Assembly: GCF_000426245.1 (NCBI RefSeq)
Contig: NZ_AUEZ01000002.1
Location: 186,001-250,000 of the forward strand
From: Bradyrhizobium sp. Ai1a-2
GTDB taxonomy: Bacteria; Pseudomonadota; Alphaproteobacteria; Rhizobiales; Xanthobacteraceae
Direction: 5' to 3'
Length of the DNA stretch: 64,000 nucleotides
The position numbers and the translations under genes were made by a program. This document shows, in pieces, positions 36,377 through 45,482 of this stretch. The notes under the pieces are model-generated. The model was not told where the DNA came from, made no database searches, and was given only the letters and a program-made list of their open reading frames with translations. Positions within the stretch are counted from its first letter, which is position 1; every line of letters begins with the position of its first letter.

Positions 36377-38159
36377 TGACCACCTCCTTGTGAACGCGGA
36401 TTTCGGCCGGCGTGCCCGCCGCCAGCGTGCGGCCGAGATTGAGCACGGTGACCTGGTGGCAGATGTCGAAAATGAGATCGGCGTGATGCTCCACCAGCAG
36501 GACGCCGGTTCCGCGCGCGCTGATCGCCTTGATCAGTGAGGCCAACCGCTCGATCTCGTCATTGGAAAGACCGGCCGCGGGCTCGTCGAGCAGCAGGAAA
36601 TCGGGATCGAGCATCAAGGCACGCGCGATCTCGATGAAGCGGAGTTCGCTGTGCTGCAGGCGGTCGGCGCGCGCCTCCGCCAGCGTCTCCAGCCCGACGA
36701 CGCCGAGCAGCGCCCGCGCTTTCGCGGCGAGCATCCGCTCGTCCTCGCGATTGCGCGGAGCCGACAGCATTGCTTCGACGAAGGTCGCCCTGCCCTCCAC
36801 CGAGCCGCCGATCATCACGTTCTCCAGCACCGAGGCCTCGCCGATCACGCGCGGGGTCTGGAATGTCCGCGCAATGCCGCAAGCTGCGCGCAATGCCGGC
36901 TGGCCCGGTGGCAACACGTCCTCGCCCAGCGTCATGGTGCCGGCCTTGGCGGCGTAGTAGCCGGAGATGACGTTGAGGGTGGTGGTCTTGCCGCTGCCGT
37001 TCGGGCCGATCAGGCCGTGGATCTGGCCGGCCGTCACGTCGAGGTCGAGCCCGTCGATCGCCTTCACATTGCCGAAGCTCAGCGCGATGTCGCGCAGCTT
37101 CAAGTGCTTGCCGCCAGTGCGCCGACGCACGATGTCGGCGAGCGCTGCCGGACGCGGCACGATGGCGCGGTTGCTGGCGAGCGGGCGGCGGTTGCGGAAA
37201 TCGAGCAGTGCCGCGATGCCGCCGGGCATCACCAGCACGATCACGAGCAGCAGCACGGCGTAGAGGAAGGTCGACCAGGCCGCCAGCGGCGCGGCGATCT
37301 CGGGCAGGATGGTCAGGATGATGGTGCCGAGCATAGGCCCCAGGATCGAGCCGCGGCCGCCGATCAGGATCGCGATGAAGAACAGGACCGACAGATCGAA
37401 GGTGAAGGCGTCGGGTGTGATGTAGGTCTGCAGCGTCGCGAACAATCCGCCGGCGATCGCGGCCAGCGCGCCGGCGAACAGGAAGATCGCGATCAGCATT
37501 TTCGGCTTGGAGATGCCGGTGGCTTCCGCCGCCACCTCGGCGTCACGCACTGCGATCAGCGCGCGGCCGTACCGGCTGCGGGCGACGTTGGCACTCATCC
37601 AGGTGGCGACCGCCGCAACCGCGACGCAGAGCCCATAAAAGCCCCACGGCGTATCGAACGGCGCCGGAAATTCCGGACCGGCGATGCCGATGCCGCCGCC
37701 GGTGACGCTCTGCCAGGCCAGCGCGATCTGCGTGACGATGGTGGCGAAACCAAGTGTCGACATCGCGAAATAGAAGGTGCGCAGCCGCAGCGCCGGCAAT
37801 CCGACGATCACGCCGAACAGCGCGCCGACGCAGCCGGCAATCGGCAGCGCCAGGAACACCGGCACAGCAGGCGTGACGTTGCCGGCGACGAGCACGCTCG
37901 TCGTGTAAGCACCGAGCGTCAGCAGCGCGACATAGCCTATCGCGAGATGGCCGGCAAAGCCGACCACGAGGTTGAGGCCGGAGACCAGCACCCAGTAGAT
38001 CGCCATGCGCGTGCCGATCAGCGCCCAATAATCGTTGCTGACGAACGGCAGCAGCAATGCAAGCGCAAGGATGCCGAGGAACGGCGCAATGTGCGGCAAG
38101 GCGGCGCGCCAGGCGCCGCTTTCGCCTTGAGCAGAGGTCGCAGTGACAGTGGTCATCAC
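36357..38159 (-). CDS. livM: fused HAAT ABC transporter permease/ATPase (LivM-LivG)
   Basis: A 600-residue fusion. Residues about 20-320 are the LivM permease, with multiple helices and the family motif GLNLVVGFAGHLAIGYVALL. Residues about 345-600 are the LivG ATPase: Walker A GPNGSGKTT and Walker B FLLLDEPAAGLSNDEIERLA. The ABC signature is LQHSELRFIEIARAL, lacking the LSGG form, a variation seen in LivG-type subunits. Its start overlaps the livH stop by 4 bp. The fusion fixes permease and ATPase stoichiometry and is common in rhizobial HAAT systems. Confidence 0.92.
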   Translation of the reverse strand: MMTTVTATSAQGESGAWRAALPHIAPFLGILALALLLPFVSNDYWALIGTRMAIYWVLVSGLNLVVGFAGHLAIGYVALLTLGAYTTSVLVAGNVTPAVPVFLALPIAGCVGALFGVIVGLPALRLRTFYFAMSTLGFATIVTQIALAWQSVTGGGIGIAGPEFPAPFDTPWGFYGLCVAVAAVATWMSANVARSRYGRALIAVRDAEVAAEATGISKPKMLIAIFLFAGALAAIAGGLFATLQTYITPDAFTFDLSVLFFIAILIGGRGSILGPMLGTIILTILPEIAAPLAAWSTFLYAVLLLVIVLVMPGGIAALLDFRNRRPLASNRAIVPRPAALADIVRRRTGGKHLKLRDIALSFGNVKAIDGLDLDVTAGQIHGLIGPNGSGKTTTLNVISGYYAAKAGTMTLGEDVLPPGQPALRAACGIARTFQTPRVIGEASVLENVMIGGSVEGRATFVEAMLSAPRNREDERMLAAKARALLGVVGLETLAEARADRLQHSELRFIEIARALMLDPDFLLLDEPAAGLSNDEIERLASLIKAISARGTGVLLVEHHADLIFDICHQVTVLNLGRTLAAGTPAEIRVHKEVVSAYLGG

Positions 38160-39022
38160 ACCCTCCGCGCCGTAGTTCCGCCGAACAAGCCTTGGGGCGC
38201 TGCCAGCAGGACCACGATGAACAGGGTGAAGACCGCAACGGACGAGAAGATGCCGCCGACCAGGAAATTGGCGGCCTGCTGGAACAGGCCGAGCGCCAGC
38301 CCGCCGAAGATGGCGCCGCGATTGTTGCCGAGGCCTCCGAGCGCGACCGGCACGAACCCGTAGAAATTGAGCAGCGCGCCATTGGCAAAGAACGCCAGCA
38401 GGAGCTGGCCACCGGAGAAGCCGGCGATGCCGCCGATCACGCCGGCCAGCGCGTAGCTTGCGACCCGCAGATTACGCTCGGGAAGACCGAGCGCGCGTGC
38501 TGCGAAATTATCCTCCGCGATCGCGACAAAGGCGCGGCCGACCAGCGTGCGGCGGTAGAGATATTCGAGCGCCACGATCGTCACCGCACAGGCGACGACC
38601 GGCAGCCAGAACTTTTCGTCCCAGATACCGCTGCCGAGCCCGAACACGCGCGGGAATGGTTGCGGCTCGGTGCCCCATTTGATCGCCGCGATCTGCTGGA
38701 TCATCAAAGCAAGCGCCAGTGTCGAGAGCACGTAAAGATGCTGGTCGAGGCTCTTCAGGACCGGCCGTACCGCGACGAATTCGGTGATGACGCCGACAAT
38801 CGCGCAGGCGGCCAGCGTCAGCACGAAGCCCACGATGATGGGCATGCCCATCTTGAGCGTGAACATCGAGCCGAGCACGCCGCCCAGCATGGCGAGCTGC
38901 CCGGCGGTGAAGCTCATCACCCGCGAGGTCGAGAACATCGTGTTGTAGGTGACGCCGACGAGCGCGTAGATCGCGCCCGCCGCGAGACCGGATGCGAGGA
39001 TCGAGACGAGCATCGGATGCAC
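38156..39022 (-). CDS. livH: HAAT-family ABC transporter permease, LivH-like
   Basis: A 288-residue membrane permease with about eight helices, starting MHPMLVSILASGLAAGAIYA. The LivH motif is present as LGLPERNLRVASYALAGVIG followed by GIAGFSGGQLL. It forms the translocation pore with the LivM half of the next gene. It is coupled to livMG by an ATGA overlap and follows livK by 15 bp. Confidence 0.93.
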   Translation of the reverse strand: MHPMLVSILASGLAAGAIYALVGVTYNTMFSTSRVMSFTAGQLAMLGGVLGSMFTLKMGMPIIVGFVLTLAACAIVGVITEFVAVRPVLKSLDQHLYVLSTLALALMIQQIAAIKWGTEPQPFPRVFGLGSGIWDEKFWLPVVACAVTIVALEYLYRRTLVGRAFVAIAEDNFAARALGLPERNLRVASYALAGVIGGIAGFSGGQLLLAFFANGALLNFYGFVPVALGGLGNNRGAIFGGLALGLFQQAANFLVGGIFSSVAVFTLFIVVLLAAPQGLFGGTTARRV

Positions 39023-39037
39023 CCTCTGCCCGCCGGC

Positions 39038-40234
39038 CTATGTATAGCCCGGCGCCAGCGCGAACGTCCCGTTCTTGGCGGTGCTGGCCTCCGACATCAC
39101 GATTTCGTCGGTCGGATAGCCGTTATGCTGCGTCGGCGTGAAGGTGTAGGTGCCGAAATAGCCGGGATATTTCGACAGCGTGTTCCAGTATTTGACTAGG
39201 CCCGCGCTTTCGGTCGATCCGCTTTCGGCGACCGCCTTGGCGATCAGCTCGATCGCGTCGATGCCGCCCGCGACCCACCACAACAGCGTGTCGTTGAGCG
39301 CGATATTCGCCTTGGCGAGGCGCGCGACCAACTCCTCGCTCTTCGGCGGCAGCTTGCCGGCTGCATCATAACTGCAGCTCTTGTAACCGATCGCGTAGAC
39401 CTTCTTCCAGTTCTCGGGCTTGTCGACGAGGCCGGCGAGTTCACCCGAGGCAAGCGAGGGATGGCCGACGAACGGCACGTCCCAGCCCATGGCAGCGCGT
39501 GTGTTGAACATCCGCGCCTCCATGCCGGTGGTGACGCTCCAGACCACGATGGCCTCGGAGCCCGCGTTCTTGGCGCGGAGCATGTCCGGCGTCATGTCCG
39601 GCTGGGTCGCATCGATATTGGCCTGGTAGACGACGTCGGCGCCGTCCTTCTTGAACGCCGCTACCGAGGCGCCGACTGCGGTCACGCCATAGCCCGTGGT
39701 GTCGCCGATGACGGCGACCTTCTTCACCTTGAGGACGTTGAGGCAATAATTGCGGACGGCGTCGTCCCACTGGCTGTTCGACGGCGCCATGCGGAAGGCA
39801 TTCGGATATTTGGTGGTGTCGATCAGGCTTTCGACCACGCAAGGATGAATGTCCGGAATCTTGGCCCGCGCCATGATCGGCGTGGTCGCGAGCGCTTCGC
39901 CGGAATTGACCGGCCCCCAGATGGCATGGACCTTGGCCTGGCTGATCAATTCCTGCGTCGCGTTCACCGCCTTGGTCGGGTCGCCCTGTGTGTCGCGCAT
40001 GACGAGCTCGATCTTGCGGCCCTTGACGCCGCCGGCCGCATTGATGCTGTCCACCGCAAAATTGATGCCGCGGTTGAAACCGACGGTCGGCGCGGAACTT
40101 GGTCCGGTGATCGCTGCGAGGCATCCGATCTTGATCGGCTCGGTCTGGGCGATGGCAGGTCTTGGGAATGAAAATGATGCGGCGCCCAAGGCGCCGGCGC
40201 TTCCCAACAGCACGTTGCGGCGTGAAATAGCCAT
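39038..40234 (-). CDS. livK: HAAT-family periplasmic substrate-binding protein with Tat-type signal
   Basis: A 398-residue binding protein. The N-terminus MAISRRNVLLGSAGALGAAS then FSFPRPAIA carries the twin-arginine motif SRRNVLL, so export is probably by the Tat route, cut after AIA. The mature part starts TEPIKIGCLAAITGPSSAPT, the type I periplasmic binding fold opening, and contains AINAAGGVKGRK-like VDSINAAGGVKGRKIELVMR. First gene of livK-livH-livMG-livF-MFS, with GGGAGC before the ATG. The 293 bp upstream, to ccdA, hold no gene and presumably contain divergent promoters. Confidence 0.93.
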   Translation of the reverse strand: MAISRRNVLLGSAGALGAASFSFPRPAIAQTEPIKIGCLAAITGPSSAPTVGFNRGINFAVDSINAAGGVKGRKIELVMRDTQGDPTKAVNATQELISQAKVHAIWGPVNSGEALATTPIMARAKIPDIHPCVVESLIDTTKYPNAFRMAPSNSQWDDAVRNYCLNVLKVKKVAVIGDTTGYGVTAVGASVAAFKKDGADVVYQANIDATQPDMTPDMLRAKNAGSEAIVVWSVTTGMEARMFNTRAAMGWDVPFVGHPSLASGELAGLVDKPENWKKVYAIGYKSCSYDAAGKLPPKSEELVARLAKANIALNDTLLWWVAGGIDAIELIAKAVAESGSTESAGLVKYWNTLSKYPGYFGTYTFTPTQHNGYPTDEIVMSEASTAKNGTFALAPGYT

Positions 40235-40527
40235 GTGATGCTCCCGTTCGTTTCCTTTTTGCGGCGCCCGTCTTCAGAATGCGGGCGTCCGCATGATTTT
40301 ATTTTCCCGGCTGGCAGCCGAGGCTTGTCGCGGGACTCAAGTTTGAGCCTGACGGCACCGGCTTGTCCAGCGTTTATCCCGTAGAATTGCGGAGACGATT
40401 CGCGATCAATACCCGGACACGGGCCTGTGACCGTTCTCTCAGGCTTAGGTGCATGAAACCTCTGGAAACTTGTCGCCGTCCACGTCAATAGGTGGCCACG
40501 CCAGATGCCGCCCTCGAAGGTCAGTTG

Positions 40528-41259
40528 ATGCACGATGTCTCGATCCCGGCAGCCCTGATCGCCGGACTAGTCAGTTTCCTGTCGCCCTGCGTGCTGCCGC
40601 TGGTGCCGCCCTATCTGGTTTATCTGACCGGCGCGACCATCGAGCATGTCGCCCATGACGAGAGCAAACAGGCGTCCAAGCGCGCCGTCATGATGGCGGC
40701 CCTGATGTTCGTGCTCGGCTTCTCAACGGTGTTCGTGGCGCTTGGCGCCAGCGCCTCCCTGGTCGGCGGGCTGGTTCGCGCCTGGTCGGCACAGCTCTCC
40801 ATCGTCGCCGGCATCGTCATCATCGTGATGGGGCTGCACTTCCTCGGGCTGACCCGGATCGGGATCTTGATGCGCGAGGGCCGGATGAGCATGCCGAAGC
40901 CGGTCGGACTGTGGGGCGCCTACGCGATGGGGCTCGCTTTTGCCTTCGGCTGGACGCCCTGCATCGGCCCGATCCTCGCCGCGATCCTTTCGATCGCCGC
41001 AGCAGAAGCGACCGTGACCAAGGGCGCCGTGCTGCTTGCGATCTATTCCGCCGGGTTCGGCATCCCCTTCCTGCTCGCGGCATTCGCGGTCAAGCAGTTC
41101 TCGTCATTGTTTATGCGGATGAAGCGGCATCTGCGGACGGTCGAGCACGTCATGGGCGTGCTGATGATCATCACCGGCGTCGGCTTCCTGACCGGCGCCG
41201 TCACCAATGTCAGCATCTGGCTGCTGGAGACGTTTCCGGCGCTGCAGAATATCGGCTGA
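40528..41259 (+). CDS. ccdA: cytochrome c biogenesis protein CcdA
   Basis: Membrane thiol reductase that passes electrons from cytoplasmic thioredoxin to periplasmic disulfide proteins, needed for cytochrome c maturation. A 243-residue protein with six helices starting MHDVSIPAALIAGLVSFLSP. The redox cysteines are in SFLSPCVLPLVPPYLVYLTG and AFGWTPCIGPILAAILS. I prefer the ATG at 40528, preceded by GAAGG, over a GTG at 40492. It stands alone, divergent from livK. Confidence 0.93.
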   Translation: MHDVSIPAALIAGLVSFLSPCVLPLVPPYLVYLTGATIEHVAHDESKQASKRAVMMAALMFVLGFSTVFVALGASASLVGGLVRAWSAQLSIVAGIVIIVMGLHFLGLTRIGILMREGRMSMPKPVGLWGAYAMGLAFAFGWTPCIGPILAAILSIAAAEATVTKGAVLLAIYSAGFGIPFLLAAFAVKQFSSLFMRMKRHLRTVEHVMGVLMIITGVGFLTGAVTNVSIWLLETFPALQNIG

Positions 41260-41362
41260 GGCCTGGTCGGGCTTGTGCCAGCGCAAAGCAAGGCTGGCCT
41301 TTCGCATCACGATGTCGAATAGTGGACGGCCCTGACGCTACCGCTGATCGCACCGAGGACCG

Positions 41363-43066
41363 ATGGCCGAGGACACGCCCGGGACAGCAGGCCGCTCCTG
41401 GCCGATCTTCCGCTCGCTGGCCGCGTTCCGGCCGGGCGATTTGCCCGGCGACCTGATCGCAGGCCTGACACTAGCTGCGATCGCGATACCCGAGCAGATG
41501 GCGACTGCGCGCCTCGGCGGCTTCACCCCGCAGATCGGTTTTTTCGCCTTCATCGCAGGTTCGCTCGGTTTTGCCATGCTGGGCAGCAACCGCTTTCTGT
41601 CGTGCGGCGCCGACTCCACGATCACGCCGATCTTCGCCGGCGGTCTTGCGCTGATGGCCGCCGCCGGCTCTCCGGAGGCTATCGCGCTTGCCGCGGCCCT
41701 GGCGCTGATGGTCGGAGCGATCCTGGTCGTCGGAAGCCTGTTTCGCCTCGGCTGGATCGCCAATCTGCTGTCGACCCCGGTCACCGTCGGCTTTCTTGCC
41801 GGCATCGCCATCCACATCATGGTTTCGCAACTCCCCGTCGTGCTCGGCGCACCGCCACCGAAAGGGCCGATGCTCGAGCGGATCGCGGAGATTGCGGAGC
41901 ATCTTCCTGCCGCCAACCCCTACAGCGTCAGCATCGGGCTTCTGGTGCTGGCCTTTGTTGCCGGGTCCGAGGCCATCAGCGCCAGGATTCCCGGCGCACT
42001 GATCGCGCTGGTGGCGGCGACCTCCGCGGTGATCTGGGGCGGATTGGAAGCCAAGGGGGTCAGCGTGGTCGGCACCGTACCGGGCACGCTGCCGATGCCA
42101 TCGTTTCCTGAGATCTCGCCGGAACGATGGGTCAAGCTGCTGCCACTGGCGCTCCTGATCGCCATGGTCGTGATGGTCCAGACCGCAGCGACGACGCGGG
42201 CATTTCCATCCGATCCGGACCAGCCCGCCGATGTCGACCGCGATTTTCTCGGCGCCGGGGCCGGCAGCATCCTTGCCGGCCTGTTCAGTGCCTTTCCGGT
42301 GGACGCGAGCCCACCGCGAACCGGCATCGTGGCCGAGACCGGCGGACGCACGCAGCTGGCAGGACTGTTCGCCGCATCGATCGTGCTGGCGCTGCTGGCG
42401 TTCGGCGCCGCGCTGCTCCATCACGTTCCGGAGGCTGCGCTGGGCGGCGTCCTGCTTTTCGTAGCGTTGCGCATCATTCGCTTCGGGCAGATCGCTGCGA
42501 TCTTTCGCCAGTCGGTCGGCGAGTTTCTGCTCGTGGTGGCAACGGCAGCTTCGATCATCATCCTGCCGATCGAGCAAGGCGTCGCCGTCGGCATCGCTCT
42601 CTCGCTGCTCCATGGCATCTGGAGCACGACGCGGGCGCGGCTCGTCGTGTTCGACCGCGTACCTGATACCACGATCTGGTGGCCGGCCAATCCGAACATC
42701 AGAGGCGAGCGCGACCCGAAAGTCGCCGTGGTCGGCCTGCAAGCGCCGCTGTCGTTTCTCAACGCCTCGAGCTTTCGTGCCGACGCGCTGAAGGTCGTCA
42801 AGGCGGTCACACCGAAGCCACAGCTGCTGGTGATCGAAGCCAGCGGCATCGTGGAGATCGATTTCACCGCCGCGCAAACGCTGCTCGCGCTATTCCGTGA
42901 ATGCAGCGAGGAAGGCGTGACCGTCGCAATCGCTCGCCTCGAATCGACCCGCGCCCAACAGGCATTCGAGCGCTTCGGCCTCTATCGCGCGCTACCGAAG
43001 AGCCACGTCTTCCATAGCGTCGCCGAGGCCGTTGGCATACTGGCTAGCACTGCGCAACGCGCCTAG
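41363..43066 (+). CDS. SulP-family inorganic anion transporter with STAS domain
   Basis: A 567-residue protein. Residues about 20-430 are the membrane domain with the SulP opening LAAFRPGDLPGDLIAGLTLA followed by AIAIPEQMATARLGG. Residues about 450-560 are a cytoplasmic STAS domain (VAVVGLQAPLSFLNASSFRA; LVIEASGIVEIDFTAAQTLL). SulP transporters move sulfate, bicarbonate, chloride or dicarboxylates; no substrate can be assigned. No carbonic anhydrase or sulfate gene is adjacent. Confidence 0.92.
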   Translation: MAEDTPGTAGRSWPIFRSLAAFRPGDLPGDLIAGLTLAAIAIPEQMATARLGGFTPQIGFFAFIAGSLGFAMLGSNRFLSCGADSTITPIFAGGLALMAAAGSPEAIALAAALALMVGAILVVGSLFRLGWIANLLSTPVTVGFLAGIAIHIMVSQLPVVLGAPPPKGPMLERIAEIAEHLPAANPYSVSIGLLVLAFVAGSEAISARIPGALIALVAATSAVIWGGLEAKGVSVVGTVPGTLPMPSFPEISPERWVKLLPLALLIAMVVMVQTAATTRAFPSDPDQPADVDRDFLGAGAGSILAGLFSAFPVDASPPRTGIVAETGGRTQLAGLFAASIVLALLAFGAALLHHVPEAALGGVLLFVALRIIRFGQIAAIFRQSVGEFLLVVATAASIIILPIEQGVAVGIALSLLHGIWSTTRARLVVFDRVPDTTIWWPANPNIRGERDPKVAVVGLQAPLSFLNASSFRADALKVVKAVTPKPQLLVIEASGIVEIDFTAAQTLLALFRECSEEGVTVAIARLESTRAQQAFERFGLYRALPKSHVFHSVAEAVGILASTAQRA

Positions 43067-43110
43067 TCTACCTCCAAATTTCGGCAAACACCTTCGGCAG
43101 TTTTCGTCCG

Positions 43111-44526
43111 CTACGCCGGCACGATCTTTCCGGGGTTGAAGATGTTCTGCGGATCGAGCGCCTTCTTCAGCGCGCGCATGGCGTCGAGCGCCTCGGGCCC
43201 TAGCTCGGCTTCGAGATATTTCTGCTTGCCCTGCCCGATGCCGTGCTCGCCGGTGCAGGTGCCGCCCATCGCCTGCGCCCGCTCGACCAGGCGATGCATG
43301 AATTCCTCGCCGCGCGCCATCTCGTCGGCATCGTCGACGTCGCAGAGCAGCGAGCAATGGAAATTGCCGTCGCCGACATGACCGACGATCGGCGAGATCA
43401 GATTGAGCCGCTTCAGATCCTCTTCGGTCTCGGTGACGCAATCGGCCAATCGCGAGATCGGCACGCAGACGTCGGTCGCGACCACGCCTGAGCCGGGCCG
43501 CAGCGCCTTCACCGACCAATAGGCGTCATGCCGCGCCTGCCAGAGTTTTGTGCGGTCCTCGGGCCTGGTGGTCCAGGTGAAATCGCCACCGCCGCAATCC
43601 GCGGCGATTTCCTTGAAGTTCTTCGACTGCTCGGCGACCTCAATCTCGCTGCCGTGGAACTCCAGCAGCAATAGCGGCGTCTCGGGCAGCGACAGCTTCG
43701 AGTAGGCGTTGCACGCTTTCACCTGCGCCGCATTCAGCAGCTCGATGCGGGCGACGGGAATGCCGGTCTGGATCGCCAGGATCGTCGCCTGGCAGGCGCC
43801 GCGCACGGTCTCGAAAGAGCACGCGGCCGCCGCGATCGTCTCGGGGATGCCGCGTAACCTGATCGTGAGCTCGGAGATGATGCCGAGCGTACCCTCGGCG
43901 CCGATGAAGAGATGCGTCAGGTCGTAGCCGGCGGAGGATTTCTTGGCGCGCGTACCCGTGGTGATGATCTCGCCATCGCCGCGCACGACCTTCAGGGCCA
44001 GCACGTTCTCCCGCATCGTGCCGTAACGGACCGCGTTGGTGCCGGAGGCGCGCGTCGCGGTCATGCCGCCGAGCGATGCGTCCGCGCCGGGATCGATCGG
44101 GAAGAACAGGCCCTGGTCGCGCAGATGCTCGTTGAGCGCCTTGCGCGTGACGCCGGGCTCGATCACGCAGTCGAGGTCCTCGGCATGCACGGCGAGCACC
44201 CGGTTCATGTCGCGCAGGTCGATGCAGATGCCACCGGCCGGCGCATTCACCTGGCCCTCCAGCGAGGTGCCGGTGCCGAAGGCGATCACCGGAACGCGAT
44301 ATTTGGCGCAGATCCGCACCACATCCTGAATGTCGGCGGTCTCCTGCGCCATGACCACCGCATCCGGCGGCTGCGGTGGCAGCCAGGTCGTGGTGTGGGC
44401 GTGCTGCTCGCGCACCGCCTGCGAGGTGATCAGACGGTTGCCGAAGCGCGCCGCCAGCGCGTCGATCGCGCCCTTCAGGGCCTGCGGCTCCGGACGCGTC
44501 AAATTGCTCGAAATCGTAGTCGCCAC
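43111..44526 (-). CDS. FAD-linked oxidase, D-lactate dehydrogenase (cytochrome)/glycolate oxidase GlcD type
   Basis: A 471-residue VAO-fold flavoprotein. I choose GTG 44526 because GGGAGG lies just upstream; the ATG 12 codons earlier lies ahead of that site. The FAD-binding domain has PVIAFGTGTSLEGQVNAPAG and PIDPGADASLGGMTATRASG. The C-terminal cap ends with the typical GTCTGEHGIGQGKQKYLEAE. It oxidises a D-2-hydroxy acid, passing electrons to cytochrome or quinone. With no glcE/glcF subunits beside it, a single-subunit D-lactate dehydrogenase is more likely than glycolate oxidase. Confidence 0.9.
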   Translation of the reverse strand: MATTISSNLTRPEPQALKGAIDALAARFGNRLITSQAVREQHAHTTTWLPPQPPDAVVMAQETADIQDVVRICAKYRVPVIAFGTGTSLEGQVNAPAGGICIDLRDMNRVLAVHAEDLDCVIEPGVTRKALNEHLRDQGLFFPIDPGADASLGGMTATRASGTNAVRYGTMRENVLALKVVRGDGEIITTGTRAKKSSAGYDLTHLFIGAEGTLGIISELTIRLRGIPETIAAAACSFETVRGACQATILAIQTGIPVARIELLNAAQVKACNAYSKLSLPETPLLLLEFHGSEIEVAEQSKNFKEIAADCGGGDFTWTTRPEDRTKLWQARHDAYWSVKALRPGSGVVATDVCVPISRLADCVTETEEDLKRLNLISPIVGHVGDGNFHCSLLCDVDDADEMARGEEFMHRLVERAQAMGGTCTGEHGIGQGKQKYLEAELGPEALDAMRALKKALDPQNIFNPGKIVPA

Positions 44527-44612
44527 GTGAAATTTCCTCCCGGCTTCAGCCGACCGTGGCAAACGTTATATAACCGGTCAAGAGAGCTATTCGAACTAGC
44601 AGGGATGGAATA

Positions 44613-45125
44613 ATGACGACCTTTAATGCCGCCCAGGACATGAAGCTGCCCTCAGCCCCGTTCCTGTCCTCGGTGATGCAGATCGAGCCGCAATGGATCG
44701 ACTATAACGGCCACCTCAACATGGCCTATTACAATGTAATGTTCGACCGCGCCATCGACGAGATCTGGCTGCAACTAGGCATCGGCCCCGGCTACAAGAA
44801 AGAGCGCCACGGCTCGACCTTTACCGCCGAATGCCATGTACGCTATTTGCGCGAGGTCCATCTCGGCGATCCCGTCCAGGTGACGGTCTACCTGCTCGCC
44901 GCCGACGACAAGCGGCTGCACACGTTCGAGGAGCTGCGCCACGCGACCGAAGGCTGGATCTCGGCCACCTCCGAAAACATGTCGCTGCATATCGACATGA
45001 ACTCGCGCAAGGTCGCCCCGTTTCCATCCGATATCCGCGCCCGCATCAAGGCGATCGCAGATATCCATGCCTTGGTCCCGCGCCCCGAGGGCATCGGCCG
45101 TAGCGTGGCGATGCCCTCACGATAA
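44613..45125 (+). CDS. hotdog-fold acyl-CoA thioesterase
   Basis: A 170-residue protein starting MTTFNAAQDMKLPSAPFLSS. The 4HBT/YbgC-type active-site segment is IEPQWIDYNGHLNMAYYNVM, where the Asp of WIDYNGHLN is the usual catalytic residue. CHVRYLREVHLGDPVQVTVY is the central strand pair. This N-terminal pattern is close to the thioesterase domains linked with carnitine/betaine metabolism (betainyl-CoA thioesterase-like), but no such genes are nearby. It is divergent from the FAD oxidase across 86 bp. Confidence 0.86.
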   Translation: MTTFNAAQDMKLPSAPFLSSVMQIEPQWIDYNGHLNMAYYNVMFDRAIDEIWLQLGIGPGYKKERHGSTFTAECHVRYLREVHLGDPVQVTVYLLAADDKRLHTFEELRHATEGWISATSENMSLHIDMNSRKVAPFPSDIRARIKAIADIHALVPRPEGIGRSVAMPSR

Positions 45126-45135
45126 GCGCGGGTGC

Positions 45136-45309
45136 CTAGACCCTGGAGCGGCCGCGCACCAGGCCGACCACTGCCGAGATCAGGAACAGGATGATGGCGA
45201 TGAAGAAGATCGCCTTGGCGATTTCGATGGAGACGCCGGCGATGCCGCCGAAGCCCAGAACACCCGCGATCAACGCGATGATCAAAAACGTTACGACCCA
45301 GCCTAGCAT
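45136..45309 (-). CDS. DUF1328 small membrane protein (57 aa)
   Basis: A 57-residue protein, [20 protein letters not shown] followed by [20 protein letters not shown], with two membrane helices and a short basic tail RGRSRV. This is the DUF1328 (YtjA-like) family, often stress-induced and of unknown role. AGAGGG lies 9 nt before the ATG at 45309. It is convergent with the thioesterase gene, 10 bp apart. The 173 bp between it and the PLD gene stop hold no gene. Confidence 0.88.
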   Translation of the reverse strand: MLGWVVTFLIIALIAGVLGFGGIAGVSIEIAKAIFFIAIILFLISAVVGLVRGRSRV

Positions 45310-45482
45310 GGCCAAACCCTCTGCTTTCCGTTTCCACCGGCGCGATTGACCATCGCGCCGAACTTGAGGAAACAATCCGCCCCCAAAACGAAGGTTCCGG
45401 GCGGTGGAAGCGCGAAATTTGCCGCTACGTACGGAACAAACCGCGCTTTGGATGCGGCCGGGTCGGGCCTTCACTGCTGCCA

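Noticed and set aside
36651..38363. Long plus-strand frame (about 570 codons) opposite livMG
   Set aside because: Antisense shadow of a confidently identified permease-ATPase fusion; the translation is Arg/Gln/His-rich and lacks any domain.
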